Assembly: GCF_020866925.1 (NCBI RefSeq)
Contig: NZ_JAJGAK010000004.1
Span: 1-64,000, forward strand
Direction of reading: 5' to 3'
DNA: 64,000 nucleotides
Source of the DNA: Noviluteimonas lactosilytica
GTDB lineage: Bacteria > Pseudomonadota > Gammaproteobacteria > Xanthomonadales > Xanthomonadaceae
Shown: piece after piece, positions 54,147 through 62,574 of the stretch
Numbering within the stretch: position 1 is the stretch's first letter
Layout: every line of letters starts with the position of its first letter
Position numbers and translations under genes: made by a program
The notes under the pieces: generated by a model
The model's database searches: none
What the model was told of the DNA's origin: nothing
The model's input: only the letters and a program-made list of their open reading frames with translations

Positions 54147-55070
54147 TTAGTACTTCGCGACGCTCGAATCGACGTCAGCCCACGCGTCGATGCCGCCGGC
54201 GATGTTGTAGACCTCGCGGAAGCCCTTCGTGCGGAAATGCTCCGCCGCCTGCTGGCTGCGGCCGCCGCGATGGCAGAGGAACGCGAGCGCGGTGCCCTTC
54301 GGCAGCGCTTCGATGTCTTCAAGGCCGTTGTCGAAATTCAGCACGTCGCCGGCGATCGACGCGAGCGCGCGTTCTTCACCCGGACGCACGTCGACGATGC
54401 GTAGCGTGCCGGCGTTGCGGCGCTCGATCGCCTGCGCGGGCGTCATCGACTGCACCGGCTTCGGCGCGTTGGGGTTGTCGATGATCAGGCCGCGGCCGCG
54501 TTCGTCGTCGGCCCAGTCGATGTTCAAACCTTCGGCGCGGCGTGCGCCGGCGAGGTCGAACTGCACGCGGATGCCGTCGACTTCCGCGGTCACCGCGTTC
54601 GGATCCGGCTGTGCGAGGTGCAGCCGCGTGCGGTACTGCGCATCGATGTCCATGCGCACGACGACGTCGCCGCCCGCATCGGTGATCGCGTTGCGCAGCA
54701 TTTCGATGGCGGAGGCGCCGATGCGGATGCGCGGCGGCGTGCGATCGGGTTGCGGCAGGCCGAGCGCGGAATGCAGTTCGCCGGAGTTCGCCATCTGCTC
54801 GATGATGTCGCTGCCGCCCACGAGTTCGCCGCCGATATAGAGCTGCGGGATCGTCGGCCAGTCGCCGTAGAGCTTGATCGCTTCGCGGATCTCGGGATCC
54901 GACAGCACATCGACATGCTTGTAGTCGATGCCGAGCGAGTTCAGCGCGCCCACGGCCTTCGCCGAAAAACCGCACTGCGGAGACTGCGGCTGGCCCTTCA
55001 TGAACAGGACGATGCGGTTGTCCGACAGCAGCGTGTCGATGCGCGAGCGCAGGGCGGGGTCGAGGGACAT
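54147..55070 (-). CDS. grxD: Monothiol glutaredoxin (Grx4-type) fused to an A-type-like domain and a rhodanese domain
   Basis: 307 residues from the ATG at 55070. Residues 1-105: Grx4 domain with C33 in QCGFSAKAV, WPTIPQLYIGGELVGGSDII. Residues ~120-205: a segment resembling A-type Fe-S carriers (RIRIGASAIEMLRNAI; EVDGIRVQFD), but without the three Cys of IscA/ErpA. Residues ~215-307: rhodanese domain with active Cys C266 in FLCHRGGRSQQAAE. The combination suggests Fe-S cluster storage or transfer plus sulfur handling in the cytosol. The fusion is found in xanthomonads; the mechanism is unknown. Confidence 0.9.
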   Translation of the reverse strand: MSLDPALRSRIDTLLSDNRIVLFMKGQPQSPQCGFSAKAVGALNSLGIDYKHVDVLSDPEIREAIKLYGDWPTIPQLYIGGELVGGSDIIEQMANSGELHSALGLPQPDRTPPRIRIGASAIEMLRNAITDAGGDVVVRMDIDAQYRTRLHLAQPDPNAVTAEVDGIRVQFDLAGARRAEGLNIDWADDERGRGLIIDNPNAPKPVQSMTPAQAIERRNAGTLRIVDVRPGEERALASIAGDVLNFDNGLEDIEALPKGTALAFLCHRGGRSQQAAEHFRTKGFREVYNIAGGIDAWADVDSSVAKY

Positions 55071-55163
55071 GGCGTGGGCGTGGTGTTCGGGGGAACGCGT
55101 ATTGTAGACCTGTGGGTGTTGGGGGGCCGGAAAGGGGAAGGCGGGAAGGCGGGAAGGCGGGAA

Positions 55164-55272
55164 ACGGGAAACGGGAAACTCGGGAAACGGGAGGCGAGCG
55201 CCCCTTCGACCGACGGGACCACGAGCCGAAGCGTAGGCCTGTCTCCCGTTTCCCGAGTTTCCCGTTTCCCGT
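55164..55272. repeat. Long inverted repeat built of GGGAAAC units
   Basis: Arms 55164-55193 and 55243-55272 are perfectly complementary over 30 bp, with a 49-base loop (55194-55242). The left arm is preceded by tandem GGGAAGGC and GGGAAAC heptamers and octamers from ~55128, and the right arm is followed by GTTTCCC units to ~55290. The whole grxD/deacetylase intergenic space (248 bp) is essentially this element. Its core stem would form a very stable cruciform or RNA hairpin. Confidence 0.85.
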
Positions 55273-55318
55273 GTTTCCCGTGTTTCCCGTTCCCCCTCTC
55301 CAAACCTATGATCCCACC

Positions 55319-56092
55319 GTGACCCCCACCGCCCCACGTCTCACGCCGAAGCATCCGCACGCCTGGGCGTACTTCCTCGCGCTGTCGCAGGCGCTGGTGG
55401 TGTTCCTGTGGTGGCGCTTCGGCTGGCAGGTGGGCGTGCCGGCGATGGTGTTGTCGCACGCGCCGTTCTGGTGGGCGACGCTGGTGCCGGATTCGGCCCT
55501 GTTCAGCCCCGTGTTGCGGCGCCTGCCCACGCAGGCGCAGGTGGCCTGGCTCACGATCGACGACGGCCCCTCGGAAGACACGCACGCGATCCTCGACCTG
55601 CTCGACGCGCACGATGCGAAGGCCACGTTCTTCCTCGTCGGCGAACGCGCGCGCGCGCGGCCCGATCTCGTGCGCGAGATCGCGCGCCGCGGCCATGGGA
55701 TCGGCAACCACAGCGCGACGCATCCGCAGGCGTGGTTCTGGGCGCTGCCGCCGCGCCGCATGCGCGAGGAAATCGAACGCACGCAGGCGACGCTGCGCGA
55801 ACTCACCGGCGCGACGCCGCAGTGGTTTCGCGCCGTGGTCGGCATGGCGAATCCGTTCGTCGCCGCGGTGTTGAAGGCGCACGGCATGACGCGCGTGGCG
55901 TGGAGTGCGCGTGCCTACGATGCGTTCGCTTCGGACCCCGCGGTGGTGGCCGATCGCATCGATCGCCAGCTCACGCCGGGCGCGATCGTGTTGCTGCACG
56001 AAGGCGCGAAGCACGGCCGCAACGTCGACGCGGTGCGCGCGGTCCTCGAACGCCTGCAGGCGCGCGGCTATCGCACGATATTGCCGGACTAG
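55319..56092 (+). CDS. Polysaccharide deacetylase family protein (NodB domain)
   Basis: 257 residues from the GTG at 55319. Two hydrophobic segments near the N-terminus (~residues 15-50) anchor it in the membrane. The NodB domain has the metal triad in TIDDGPSEDTHAIL (Asp pair) and GNHSATHPQ (two His), a later Arg/Trp motif, and the closing IVLLHEGAKHG. It would deacetylate an N-acetylated glycan or a related substrate at the envelope. Its stop is shared with the convergent methyltransferase by CTAG at 56089. Confidence 0.87.
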   Translation: MTPTAPRLTPKHPHAWAYFLALSQALVVFLWWRFGWQVGVPAMVLSHAPFWWATLVPDSALFSPVLRRLPTQAQVAWLTIDDGPSEDTHAILDLLDAHDAKATFFLVGERARARPDLVREIARRGHGIGNHSATHPQAWFWALPPRRMREEIERTQATLRELTGATPQWFRAVVGMANPFVAAVLKAHGMTRVAWSARAYDAFASDPAVVADRIDRQLTPGAIVLLHEGAKHGRNVDAVRAVLERLQARGYRTILPD

Positions 56093-56775
56093 TCGCGCGC
56101 CGCGACGATCCGCCAGTTGTTGAACGGCGTGTTGCCGAACAGCGGCGTGAATGTCGCGCGCAGGCCCGCGCGTTCGAACTGCGCGCGCAGCGCATCGGGA
56201 TTCGGGTAGCCCTTGGGCGCCGACGGCATCCAGTGCAGGACGCGCGAGAGCACGTCGATGCGGCGCGTGGTGCGCGCGCGCGTGCTGCCGTCGTCGAGGC
56301 CGGTGCGGATCACCAGGCGACCACCGGGCGCGACGCGATCGATCGCTTGCGCGACGACGTCCGCTTGCATGTCCGGCGGCACGAACTGCAACACGTCGAG
56401 CACGGCGACGCTGCCGTGGTGCGCGGGCAGGCCGTCTTCGACATCGACCACGTCGAACGCGACCTCGTGCAGTCCCGCGCGTGCGGCGCCGCGTCGCGCT
56501 TCGCCGATCTTCGGCGCATCGATGTCGACGCCGCGATACGCCATCGACAGGCCCTGCGCGCGCAACGCGTGCGCAAGCAGCCCGATGCCGCAACCGACAT
56601 CGAGCACCGGCAGCGACGTGCCGCGCAAGGCTTCGATCACGCCCGGATACAGCGGATCGGTGCGCAACTTCGCGCGCGAGTAGTAATAGAGCGTGCGATT
56701 GCCCCACCAGCGTTCCGGCAGGAACGCGCGCGCGATGCGCAGCGCTTCGGCCGGCGGCAGGGCGGCGTCGTTCAT
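56089..56775 (-). CDS. Class I SAM-dependent methyltransferase
   Basis: 228 residues. SAM-binding motif I LPVLDVGCGIGLLAHALRAQG, acidic loop YRGVDIDAPKIGEA, motif LDVLQFVPPDMQ, APGGRLVIRTGL. The N-terminus has aromatic residues (RWWGNRTLYYYSRAKLRTDPLYPG) that may recognise a lipid or small substrate. The target is unknown. It is the third gene of a coupled run aminotransferase-SGNH hydrolase-methyltransferase (ATGA overlap with the SGNH gene). Confidence 0.88.
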   Translation of the reverse strand: MNDAALPPAEALRIARAFLPERWWGNRTLYYYSRAKLRTDPLYPGVIEALRGTSLPVLDVGCGIGLLAHALRAQGLSMAYRGVDIDAPKIGEARRGAARAGLHEVAFDVVDVEDGLPAHHGSVAVLDVLQFVPPDMQADVVAQAIDRVAPGGRLVIRTGLDDGSTRARTTRRIDVLSRVLHWMPSAPKGYPNPDALRAQFERAGLRATFTPLFGNTPFNNWRIVAARD

Positions 56776-57383
56776 CGCGCCATCAACCGGCGTACGACGG
56801 GCAGCGCGAGGCCGGTCCACGTCGTGTACATCGCGGCGGAAGGATGCAGCCCGTCTTCGGCGACCTGGTCCGCGTCGGCGCCGCGTTCGCGACTCGCGGG
56901 CGTGATGTCGACGTACGCGACGCCGCGCGCCTCGGCGATCTCGCGTGCGATCGCGTTGAACGCATCGATCTCGCCGCTGACGTCGCCGCGCGTCGGCGCT
57001 TCGTTGATGCCGAACGGCGTGATCGCCCAGTCCGGGATGCTCAGCACGAGCACGCGGTCGGCGCGGCCGTTCGCGAAACCGATCGCGCGCGCCAGCAATT
57101 CGGCGAACTCGGTGCGGTAATCGGCGAGGCTGCGGTTGCGATACTGGTTGTTCACGCCGATCAGCAGCGAGACGAGGTCCCAGTGGCCGAGCGGTTCGGC
57201 GGCGTCGATCGCGGACGCGAGTTCGTCGGTGGTCCAGCCGGTGGTCGCGATGATGCGCGGATCGCGCAGCTCGATGCCTTCCTCGCGCAGCGCGCGCGCG
57301 AGCTGCACCGGCCAGCGCATGTCGGCGTCGACGCCTTCGCCGATCGTGTAACTGTCGCCGAGCGCCAGGTAACGCACGGTCAC
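56772..57383 (-). CDS. SGNH/GDSL hydrolase family protein
   Basis: 203 residues from the GTG at 57383 (GTGA overlap with the aminotransferase stop); a second in-frame GTG is at 57377. Block I RYLALGDSYTIGEGVD with nucleophile Ser, block III LLIGVNNQYR with Asn, and C-terminal DGLHPSAAMY carrying the Asp/His pair. An esterase, lipase or deacylase; no signal peptide is seen, so it is probably cytosolic. The substrate is unknown. Confidence 0.9.
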   Translation of the reverse strand: MTVRYLALGDSYTIGEGVDADMRWPVQLARALREEGIELRDPRIIATTGWTTDELASAIDAAEPLGHWDLVSLLIGVNNQYRNRSLADYRTEFAELLARAIGFANGRADRVLVLSIPDWAITPFGINEAPTRGDVSGEIDAFNAIAREIAEARGVAYVDITPASRERGADADQVAEDGLHPSAAMYTTWTGLALPVVRRLMAR

Positions 57384-58630
57384 GCGACCGCCGCGCGACG
57401 CGCGACCACGGCTTCCGCACGGCGGTCCAGCACGCGTTCGATGCGCGCGAACACATCGCGCAGCACGTCCGCTTCCGGCAATAGCGTCACGCGGAAATGG
57501 TTGCGATATGGCACGTTGAAGCTCGACCCCGGCACGACGAGGACGTCTTCCGTCTCCAGCATTTCCAGCGCGAACGCGTGATCGTCGAACCCTTCCGCCG
57601 CATCGCCGACGACCGCGGGAAATCCGTAAAGCGCACCTTGGGGCGCGACGAGCGAGAGGTGTTCGCTCGCTTCGCAACAGTCGATCAATGCGCGGCGCGT
57701 GTCGTGCAGGCGGCCGCCCGGGGCGGTGAGCGCGCGGATCGTGTCTTCGCCGTGCAGCGCCTGCTCGATCGCGAACTGGCCGGGCACGTTCGCGCACAGG
57801 CGCAACGCACCGAGCAGATCCATCGCGTGGTGGAAGTCGCCGCTGGCGAGCGGATCGCCGCTCAGCACGGCCCAGCCCACGCGCCAGCCGCAGGCGCGAT
57901 GGACCTTCGACAAGCCGCCGAACGAAAGGCACGGCAGGTCGCCGGCCAGCGGCGCGAGCGGCTGGAACGTCGCGTCGTCGTACAGGATCTCGTCGTAGAT
58001 CTCGTCGGACATCAGCAGCAGGTGGTGCTTTGCGGCGATCGCGACGATGCGTTCGAGCAGTTCGCGCGGATAGCTCGCGCCGGTCGGGTTGTTCGGATTG
58101 ATCAGCACGATCGCGCGCGTGCGCGGCGACACGAGCGACGCGATTTCTTCCGGATCCGGCAGGAAGCCGTTCTCCGGATTGCAGCGGTAGTAGACCGGTC
58201 GCCCGTCGTTGAGGATCGTCGCGGCCGACCACAGCGGATAGTCGGGCGAGGGCAGCAGCACTTCGTCGCTGGGATTGAGCAGGGCGCGCAGGCTGAGGTC
58301 GATCAGCTCGCTGACGCCGTTGCCGACGAACACGCGCTCGGGCGATGCGTTCGGCGTTCCGCGCAGGCGATGGAACTCGGCGATGGCTTCGCGCGCGGCG
58401 GGCAGGCCCTGTTGGTGCGTGTACGGATCGGTGCCGGCGATGCGATCGGCAATCGCGCGCTGCAGGTGTTCCGGCGCACGGAAGCCGAACGCGCCCGGGT
58501 TGCCGATGTTGAGCTTCACCAGCGTGCGACCCTGGGCCTCGAGTTCGCGGGCCCGGCGGGCCAGTTCGCCGCGGATCTCGTAGCGGACTTCGGACAGGCG
58601 CTCGCGGGTTTTCAGGCTCGGCATCGACAT
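57380..58630 (-). CDS. Pyridoxal-phosphate aminotransferase, AlaA/AlaT type
   Basis: 416 residues from the ATG at 58630 (MSMPSLKTRERLSEVRYEIRG). Fold-type I aminotransferase: LNIGNPGAFGFRAPEHL, NGVSELIDLSLRALL, LINPNNPTGASYP, MSDEIYDEILYDD and the lysine loop GGLSKVHRACGWRVGW; C-terminal SSFNVPYRNHFRVTLLP. The SKxxRxxGxRxGW form and overall sequence match glutamate-pyruvate aminotransferases (alanine synthesis). The overlapping SGNH gene follows directly. Confidence 0.9.
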   Translation of the reverse strand: MSMPSLKTRERLSEVRYEIRGELARRARELEAQGRTLVKLNIGNPGAFGFRAPEHLQRAIADRIAGTDPYTHQQGLPAAREAIAEFHRLRGTPNASPERVFVGNGVSELIDLSLRALLNPSDEVLLPSPDYPLWSAATILNDGRPVYYRCNPENGFLPDPEEIASLVSPRTRAIVLINPNNPTGASYPRELLERIVAIAAKHHLLLMSDEIYDEILYDDATFQPLAPLAGDLPCLSFGGLSKVHRACGWRVGWAVLSGDPLASGDFHHAMDLLGALRLCANVPGQFAIEQALHGEDTIRALTAPGGRLHDTRRALIDCCEASEHLSLVAPQGALYGFPAVVGDAAEGFDDHAFALEMLETEDVLVVPGSSFNVPYRNHFRVTLLPEADVLRDVFARIERVLDRRAEAVVARRAAVA

Positions 58631-58678
58631 CGTTGCGAATCGGCGGGGGATGGCCCGCAAGCCTACCAATGCCCGCGC

Positions 58679-58684
58679 TAGAAT
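58679..58684 (+). promoter_or_regulatory. Putative -10 box (TAGAAT) for rsgA
   Basis: TAGAAT lies 28 bp before the GTG start, in the same form as at 52131 and 62537. Confidence 0.4.
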
Positions 58685-58712
58685 CCAGCCGCATGCAGCC
58701 AGAACGCACACA

Positions 58713-59822
58713 GTGACCTCGCCCCTGCGCGCCATCGGTTGGCCCTTCGCCGACGAGGTGGACGATCCCGCATGGCGGGAAACGCTTTCAGCGCACCCGA
58801 AAGCGCGCCCCGCGCGGGTCATCGAGCAGCACCGATCCGGTTACACGGTGGCCGAAGGCCTGGGCGAAGGCATCAAGGCCGAATCCCCGCCGGAGTGGCA
58901 GCGCGCCTCGAGCTATCGCAAGGGCGGCATCGCGCCGGAAGAGCGCGCGGCGGTCGGTGACTGGGTCCTGCTCGAAGGCAAGCGCATCGTCGCGCTGCTG
59001 CCGCGCCATTCGGCGATCAAGCGCGGCGCCGCGGGCGAGCACTACAAGCAACAGCTGATCGCCGCGAACATCGACACGGTGTTCGTGGTGTGCGGCCTGG
59101 ATGCGGACTTCAATCCGCGCCGCATCGAACGCTACCTCGTGTTGATGGGCGGCAGCGGCGTCGAACCCGTCGTCGTGCTCACCAAGGCCGACAAGGCGCT
59201 CGAAGAGGATGCGCGGGCCGTCGACGATGCTCGCGCCGCGCTCGAGGGCGTTGCGCAGGACCACGTCGCCGTCGTCCCGGTGAACGCGAAGGACCGCGAC
59301 AGCGTCGCCGCGCTCAACGGCTGGTTGCAGCCCGGCAAGAGCATCGTGCTCGTGGGGTCGTCGGGCGCGGGCAAGTCCACGCTCACCAACACGTTGCTCG
59401 GCGTGGAGAAGATGAAGACCGGCGAGGTGCGCGAAAGCGATTCGCGCGGGCGCCACACGACGACGCATCGCGCACTTATTCCGCTGCCCGGCGGCGCGTG
59501 CCTCATCGACACGCCCGGCATGCGCGAACTCAAGCCGACCGGCGAGGAAGACGTCGCCGAGAATTTCAGCGACATCGAAGCCCTGGCCGAGCAATGCCGC
59601 TTCCGCGACTGCCGCCATGCGAAGGAACCCGGCTGCGCGGTGCGCGCCGCGATCGAAGCGGGCACGCTCGACCCGAGCCGTTTCGCCAATTTCCTCAAGC
59701 TGCGCGACGAAGTCGCCGGCGCCGCCGACAAGCTCGCCACGCGCCTGCAGCAGAAATCCAGCGACAAGGTGCAGAATCGCGCGTTGTACAAGCGCATCGA
59801 CGAGAAGTACGGCCGCCACTGA
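58713..59822 (+). CDS. rsgA: Small ribosomal subunit biogenesis GTPase RsgA
   Basis: 369 residues from the GTG at 58713. OB-fold N-domain, then the circularly permuted GTPase: G4 VLTKADKA (~residue 155), G1 GSSGAGKSTLTN (~215), G3 DTPGMRE, in that order. The C-terminal zinc site is visible as CRFRDCRHAKEPGCAV. It matures the 30S decoding centre. The next gene starts on its stop codon (TGATG). Confidence 0.95.
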   Translation: MTSPLRAIGWPFADEVDDPAWRETLSAHPKARPARVIEQHRSGYTVAEGLGEGIKAESPPEWQRASSYRKGGIAPEERAAVGDWVLLEGKRIVALLPRHSAIKRGAAGEHYKQQLIAANIDTVFVVCGLDADFNPRRIERYLVLMGGSGVEPVVVLTKADKALEEDARAVDDARAALEGVAQDHVAVVPVNAKDRDSVAALNGWLQPGKSIVLVGSSGAGKSTLTNTLLGVEKMKTGEVRESDSRGRHTTTHRALIPLPGGACLIDTPGMRELKPTGEEDVAENFSDIEALAEQCRFRDCRHAKEPGCAVRAAIEAGTLDPSRFANFLKLRDEVAGAADKLATRLQQKSSDKVQNRALYKRIDEKYGRH

Positions 59823-61087
59823 TGACCCAGCTTGCCGACGACGCCCTCCATCACGCCGCGCTCGACGCGCGCATGGTGAAGGTCGCGCGCGGCATTCGCC
59901 TGCTGAACATGGTGAGCTGGGCGGCGAGCGAGCAGAAGCGCTTCTGCGCAGGCTTCGAGTGCGGCGACGTCACGCTGCCGATGCACGTGTACCCGAAGTA
60001 CGACTTCACCGAGGAACGCCGCGAACTCGAGGCGGTGGAGAAGGAAGCCGATCCCGACCATCCGCTCGGCCATTACGTGTGCGATTCGGCGCGCAGCTGG
60101 GGCATCGCGTGCGAACTGCTGGAGAACCTCGGCACGCCCGAGGTCATGCGGCATTCGATCCGCCTGTTCGGCCGTCCCGACGAGCCGCTGCCCGGCGGCG
60201 GCCCGACCACGCGCGAGGCCGCGCACCATTTCATCGACATCGCCAACGAACTCGACAAGGAACTGCTCGCGCCCTCCGAGCAGGTGCAGATCTCCGCGAC
60301 CGCGTTGCAACTGCAGCTGCAGGCGTCGCTCGACGATTTCTTCAACCAGCGCGTGATCGAAGTGGTGCTCGATCCGGAACTGATCGCGAAGGCCGCCGCC
60401 GGCGCCACGCGCATCCGCCTGCGTTCCAGCGCCGCCTTCAACGACTACGACAGGCACCAGTTGCTGGAACACGAGGCGTTCGTGCACTCGCTCACTGCGC
60501 TCAACGGGCGCGAGCAGCCGCAGTTGCAGAGCCTGTCGCTCTCCTCGCCGCGCACGACCGCGACGCAGGAAGGCCTGGCGACGTTCGCCGAACAGATCAC
60601 CGGCAGCATCGACATCGAACGCATGAAGCGCATCAGCCTGCGCATCGAAGCAGTGTCGCGCGCGATGGAAGGCGCGGACTTCGTCGAGGTGTTCCGCTAC
60701 TTCCTGGAGATGGGCAACTCGACGGCCGAAAGCTTCGTGTCCGCGCAGCGCGTGTTCCGCGGCGTGCCGACCACCGGCGGCTCCGCGTTCACCAAGGACA
60801 CGGTGTACGTGCGCGGCTTGGTCGGTGTGCACACGTTCTTCCGCTGGGCGCTGCGCGAGCGCAAGTTGCGCCTGTGCCGACTGTTGTTCGCGGGCAAGAT
60901 GACGCTGGCCGACGTGCAACGGTTCGAGCCGATGTTCGACTGCGGGGCGTTGTCGCCGCCGCGCTACCTGCCACAGTGGGTGTCGCGCGCGAACGGGCTC
61001 GCGGGGATGCTCGCGTTCTCGCTGTTCGCAAATCGCATCCGCCTGGACCAGGTAATGGCGTCCGAAGGCCTCTTCGAAATGCAGTGA
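59822..61087 (+). CDS. Flavohemoglobin expression-modulating QEGLA-motif protein (DUF1704)
   Basis: 421 residues, cytosolic. The family name comes from the QEGLA motif, seen here in TATQEGLATFAEQ; an upstream HEAFVHSLTALNGR may form a metallopeptidase-like HExxH variant. Other conserved parts: FRYFLEMGNSTAESFVSAQR and VFRGVPTTGGSAFTKD. In other bacteria such genes were linked to hmp expression, hence the name, but the molecular function is not known. Coupled to rsgA. Confidence 0.88.
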   Translation: MTQLADDALHHAALDARMVKVARGIRLLNMVSWAASEQKRFCAGFECGDVTLPMHVYPKYDFTEERRELEAVEKEADPDHPLGHYVCDSARSWGIACELLENLGTPEVMRHSIRLFGRPDEPLPGGGPTTREAAHHFIDIANELDKELLAPSEQVQISATALQLQLQASLDDFFNQRVIEVVLDPELIAKAAAGATRIRLRSSAAFNDYDRHQLLEHEAFVHSLTALNGREQPQLQSLSLSSPRTTATQEGLATFAEQITGSIDIERMKRISLRIEAVSRAMEGADFVEVFRYFLEMGNSTAESFVSAQRVFRGVPTTGGSAFTKDTVYVRGLVGVHTFFRWALRERKLRLCRLLFAGKMTLADVQRFEPMFDCGALSPPRYLPQWVSRANGLAGMLAFSLFANRIRLDQVMASEGLFEMQ

Positions 61088-61102
61088 TTACGTTGCCGTG
61101 CG

Positions 61103-62446
61103 TCAGTCGGTCGCCGGCAACAGGCGGCCGTCGCGCGCGATGCGGTAATCGGCGGGCTGGCCGTGTTCGACCAGCTGCACGCGCGCGCCGATCGGCACGC
61201 CGTCGTAGGCCGGCACGTCGTGCGTGAGGCGCAGGAACATCCACGGCCTGGCGTCGTCCTCCGGGCGCAGGCGCAGCGGCGGGGCATCGAGCGGCCGCGT
61301 GCGCAACGCATCGGCGAGCGCGGGCGAGAACACCGATTGCACGCGGCCGACTTCGAACATCACGCCCATCAACACGATGCCGTGCAGGATCGTCAGCAGC
61401 GCATACGTCGCGATGGCCATGCGGCCCCAGCGCGCCGTGCGCGACCACGCGGCGGCGCCGCACAGCGCGGACACCGCGGCGAACGCATAGGCGTAGTGCG
61501 CCCACGCCTGTCCGAGCAGCAACACCGGACCGAGCGCCGCGCCACCCGCGACCAGCGCGAACACGCAGAGCTTGTGGTTCGCGCGCCACAACGCCGCGAT
61601 CCACGCGGCCCACAGCAGCGCGGACACGACGAGGTACTTCGGCGAGATCGACAGCGTCTGGTGCGCTTCGAGCACGCGCACCATCGGCGTGAACAACTGG
61701 TACTCGCACCAGCGCACGAAGATGTTGGCGACCTTCGCTTCGTACAGCGTCGGCAGGTTCGCCGAGTGGAGCATCGCGTCGAGGCGCAACGCGAGGTAGG
61801 CCGCCGCCGCGACGCCCGCGCCGATCGCCGCCGCGGCCCAGCGCTTTTCGCGCGTGAAGACCCAAGCAACCGCGGCGAGGACCGGGATCGACAACGCGGC
61901 TTCCTTCGCGAACAACCCGACCGCGGTGGCGAACGCGGCGAACATCGCGACCGCGACGAACCCGCGCACGCGCAACGCGACCCATGCCACCGCCAGCGCG
62001 CAACTCAGCCATGCCAGGTCCGCGATCGTGCCGATCCAGCCATGCGCGACCACCGCGTACGGGCTCAGCGCGAAGACCAGCGCCGCCGCGCCCGCGAGCC
62101 GCGCCTCGATCCCCAGCCGCCGGCCGACCGCGTACACCGCGCCGACATTCACCGCGCCCCACGCCACCAGCAACGCATGGAAGGCCCGCGGCGTGTCGAA
62201 GAACAGCCGCGACAACCCCATCCACAGGTTGAAGGTGAGCGGGCGGAACTGGAACGGCGAGAAGTCGAACCACGCGAACGACTGCCCGAGCGTCGCGAAA
62301 TACGCCCATTGCAGTTCGTCGTGGCTGAAGTAGCCGGGGTTGAGCGCGAGCGGCAGCTGGAGCACGAAGGCCGCCAGCACGATCGCCCAGGGGGCGGGCG
62401 AGGCCGGCAGCGCAGCCACCCAGCGCCGCAGGTCGGGTGCGGGCAT
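61103..62446 (-). CDS. Polytopic membrane protein, glycosyltransferase 39-like
   Basis: 447 residues from the ATG at 62446. About ten membrane helices. The first periplasmic loop has HDELQWAYFAT (acidic motif on the first loop), and FRPLTFNLWMGLSRLFF resembles lipid-linked-sugar or dolichyl-phosphate mannosyltransferase-type (GT39/PMT) enzymes. A C-terminal soluble domain of ~70 residues has a beta-rich look (LRLTHDVPAYDGVPIGARVQLVEHG). Possible transfer of sugars to lipid A or proteins; unproven. Confidence 0.65.
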   Translation of the reverse strand: MPAPDLRRWVAALPASPAPWAIVLAAFVLQLPLALNPGYFSHDELQWAYFATLGQSFAWFDFSPFQFRPLTFNLWMGLSRLFFDTPRAFHALLVAWGAVNVGAVYAVGRRLGIEARLAGAAALVFALSPYAVVAHGWIGTIADLAWLSCALAVAWVALRVRGFVAVAMFAAFATAVGLFAKEAALSIPVLAAVAWVFTREKRWAAAAIGAGVAAAAYLALRLDAMLHSANLPTLYEAKVANIFVRWCEYQLFTPMVRVLEAHQTLSISPKYLVVSALLWAAWIAALWRANHKLCVFALVAGGAALGPVLLLGQAWAHYAYAFAAVSALCGAAAWSRTARWGRMAIATYALLTILHGIVLMGVMFEVGRVQSVFSPALADALRTRPLDAPPLRLRPEDDARPWMFLRLTHDVPAYDGVPIGARVQLVEHGQPADYRIARDGRLLPATD

Positions 62447-62536
62447 TCGAGGTCCGGGGCGCGGTTCTGGCGAAAGTTTCTCGTGAAGCCGACGCCATTC
62501 CAAGCACTGTCGGGGACCGGCGACGCGCGCCGTGGG

Positions 62537-62542
62537 TAGAAT
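62537..62542 (+). promoter_or_regulatory. Putative -10 box (TAGAAT) for maeB
   Basis: TAGAAT lies 32 bp upstream of the ATG at 62575, in the same form as before rsgA. No clear -35 element. Confidence 0.4.
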
Positions 62543-62574
62543 CGAGGGCCCGTTCCCCCGAACCACGGCTCACG

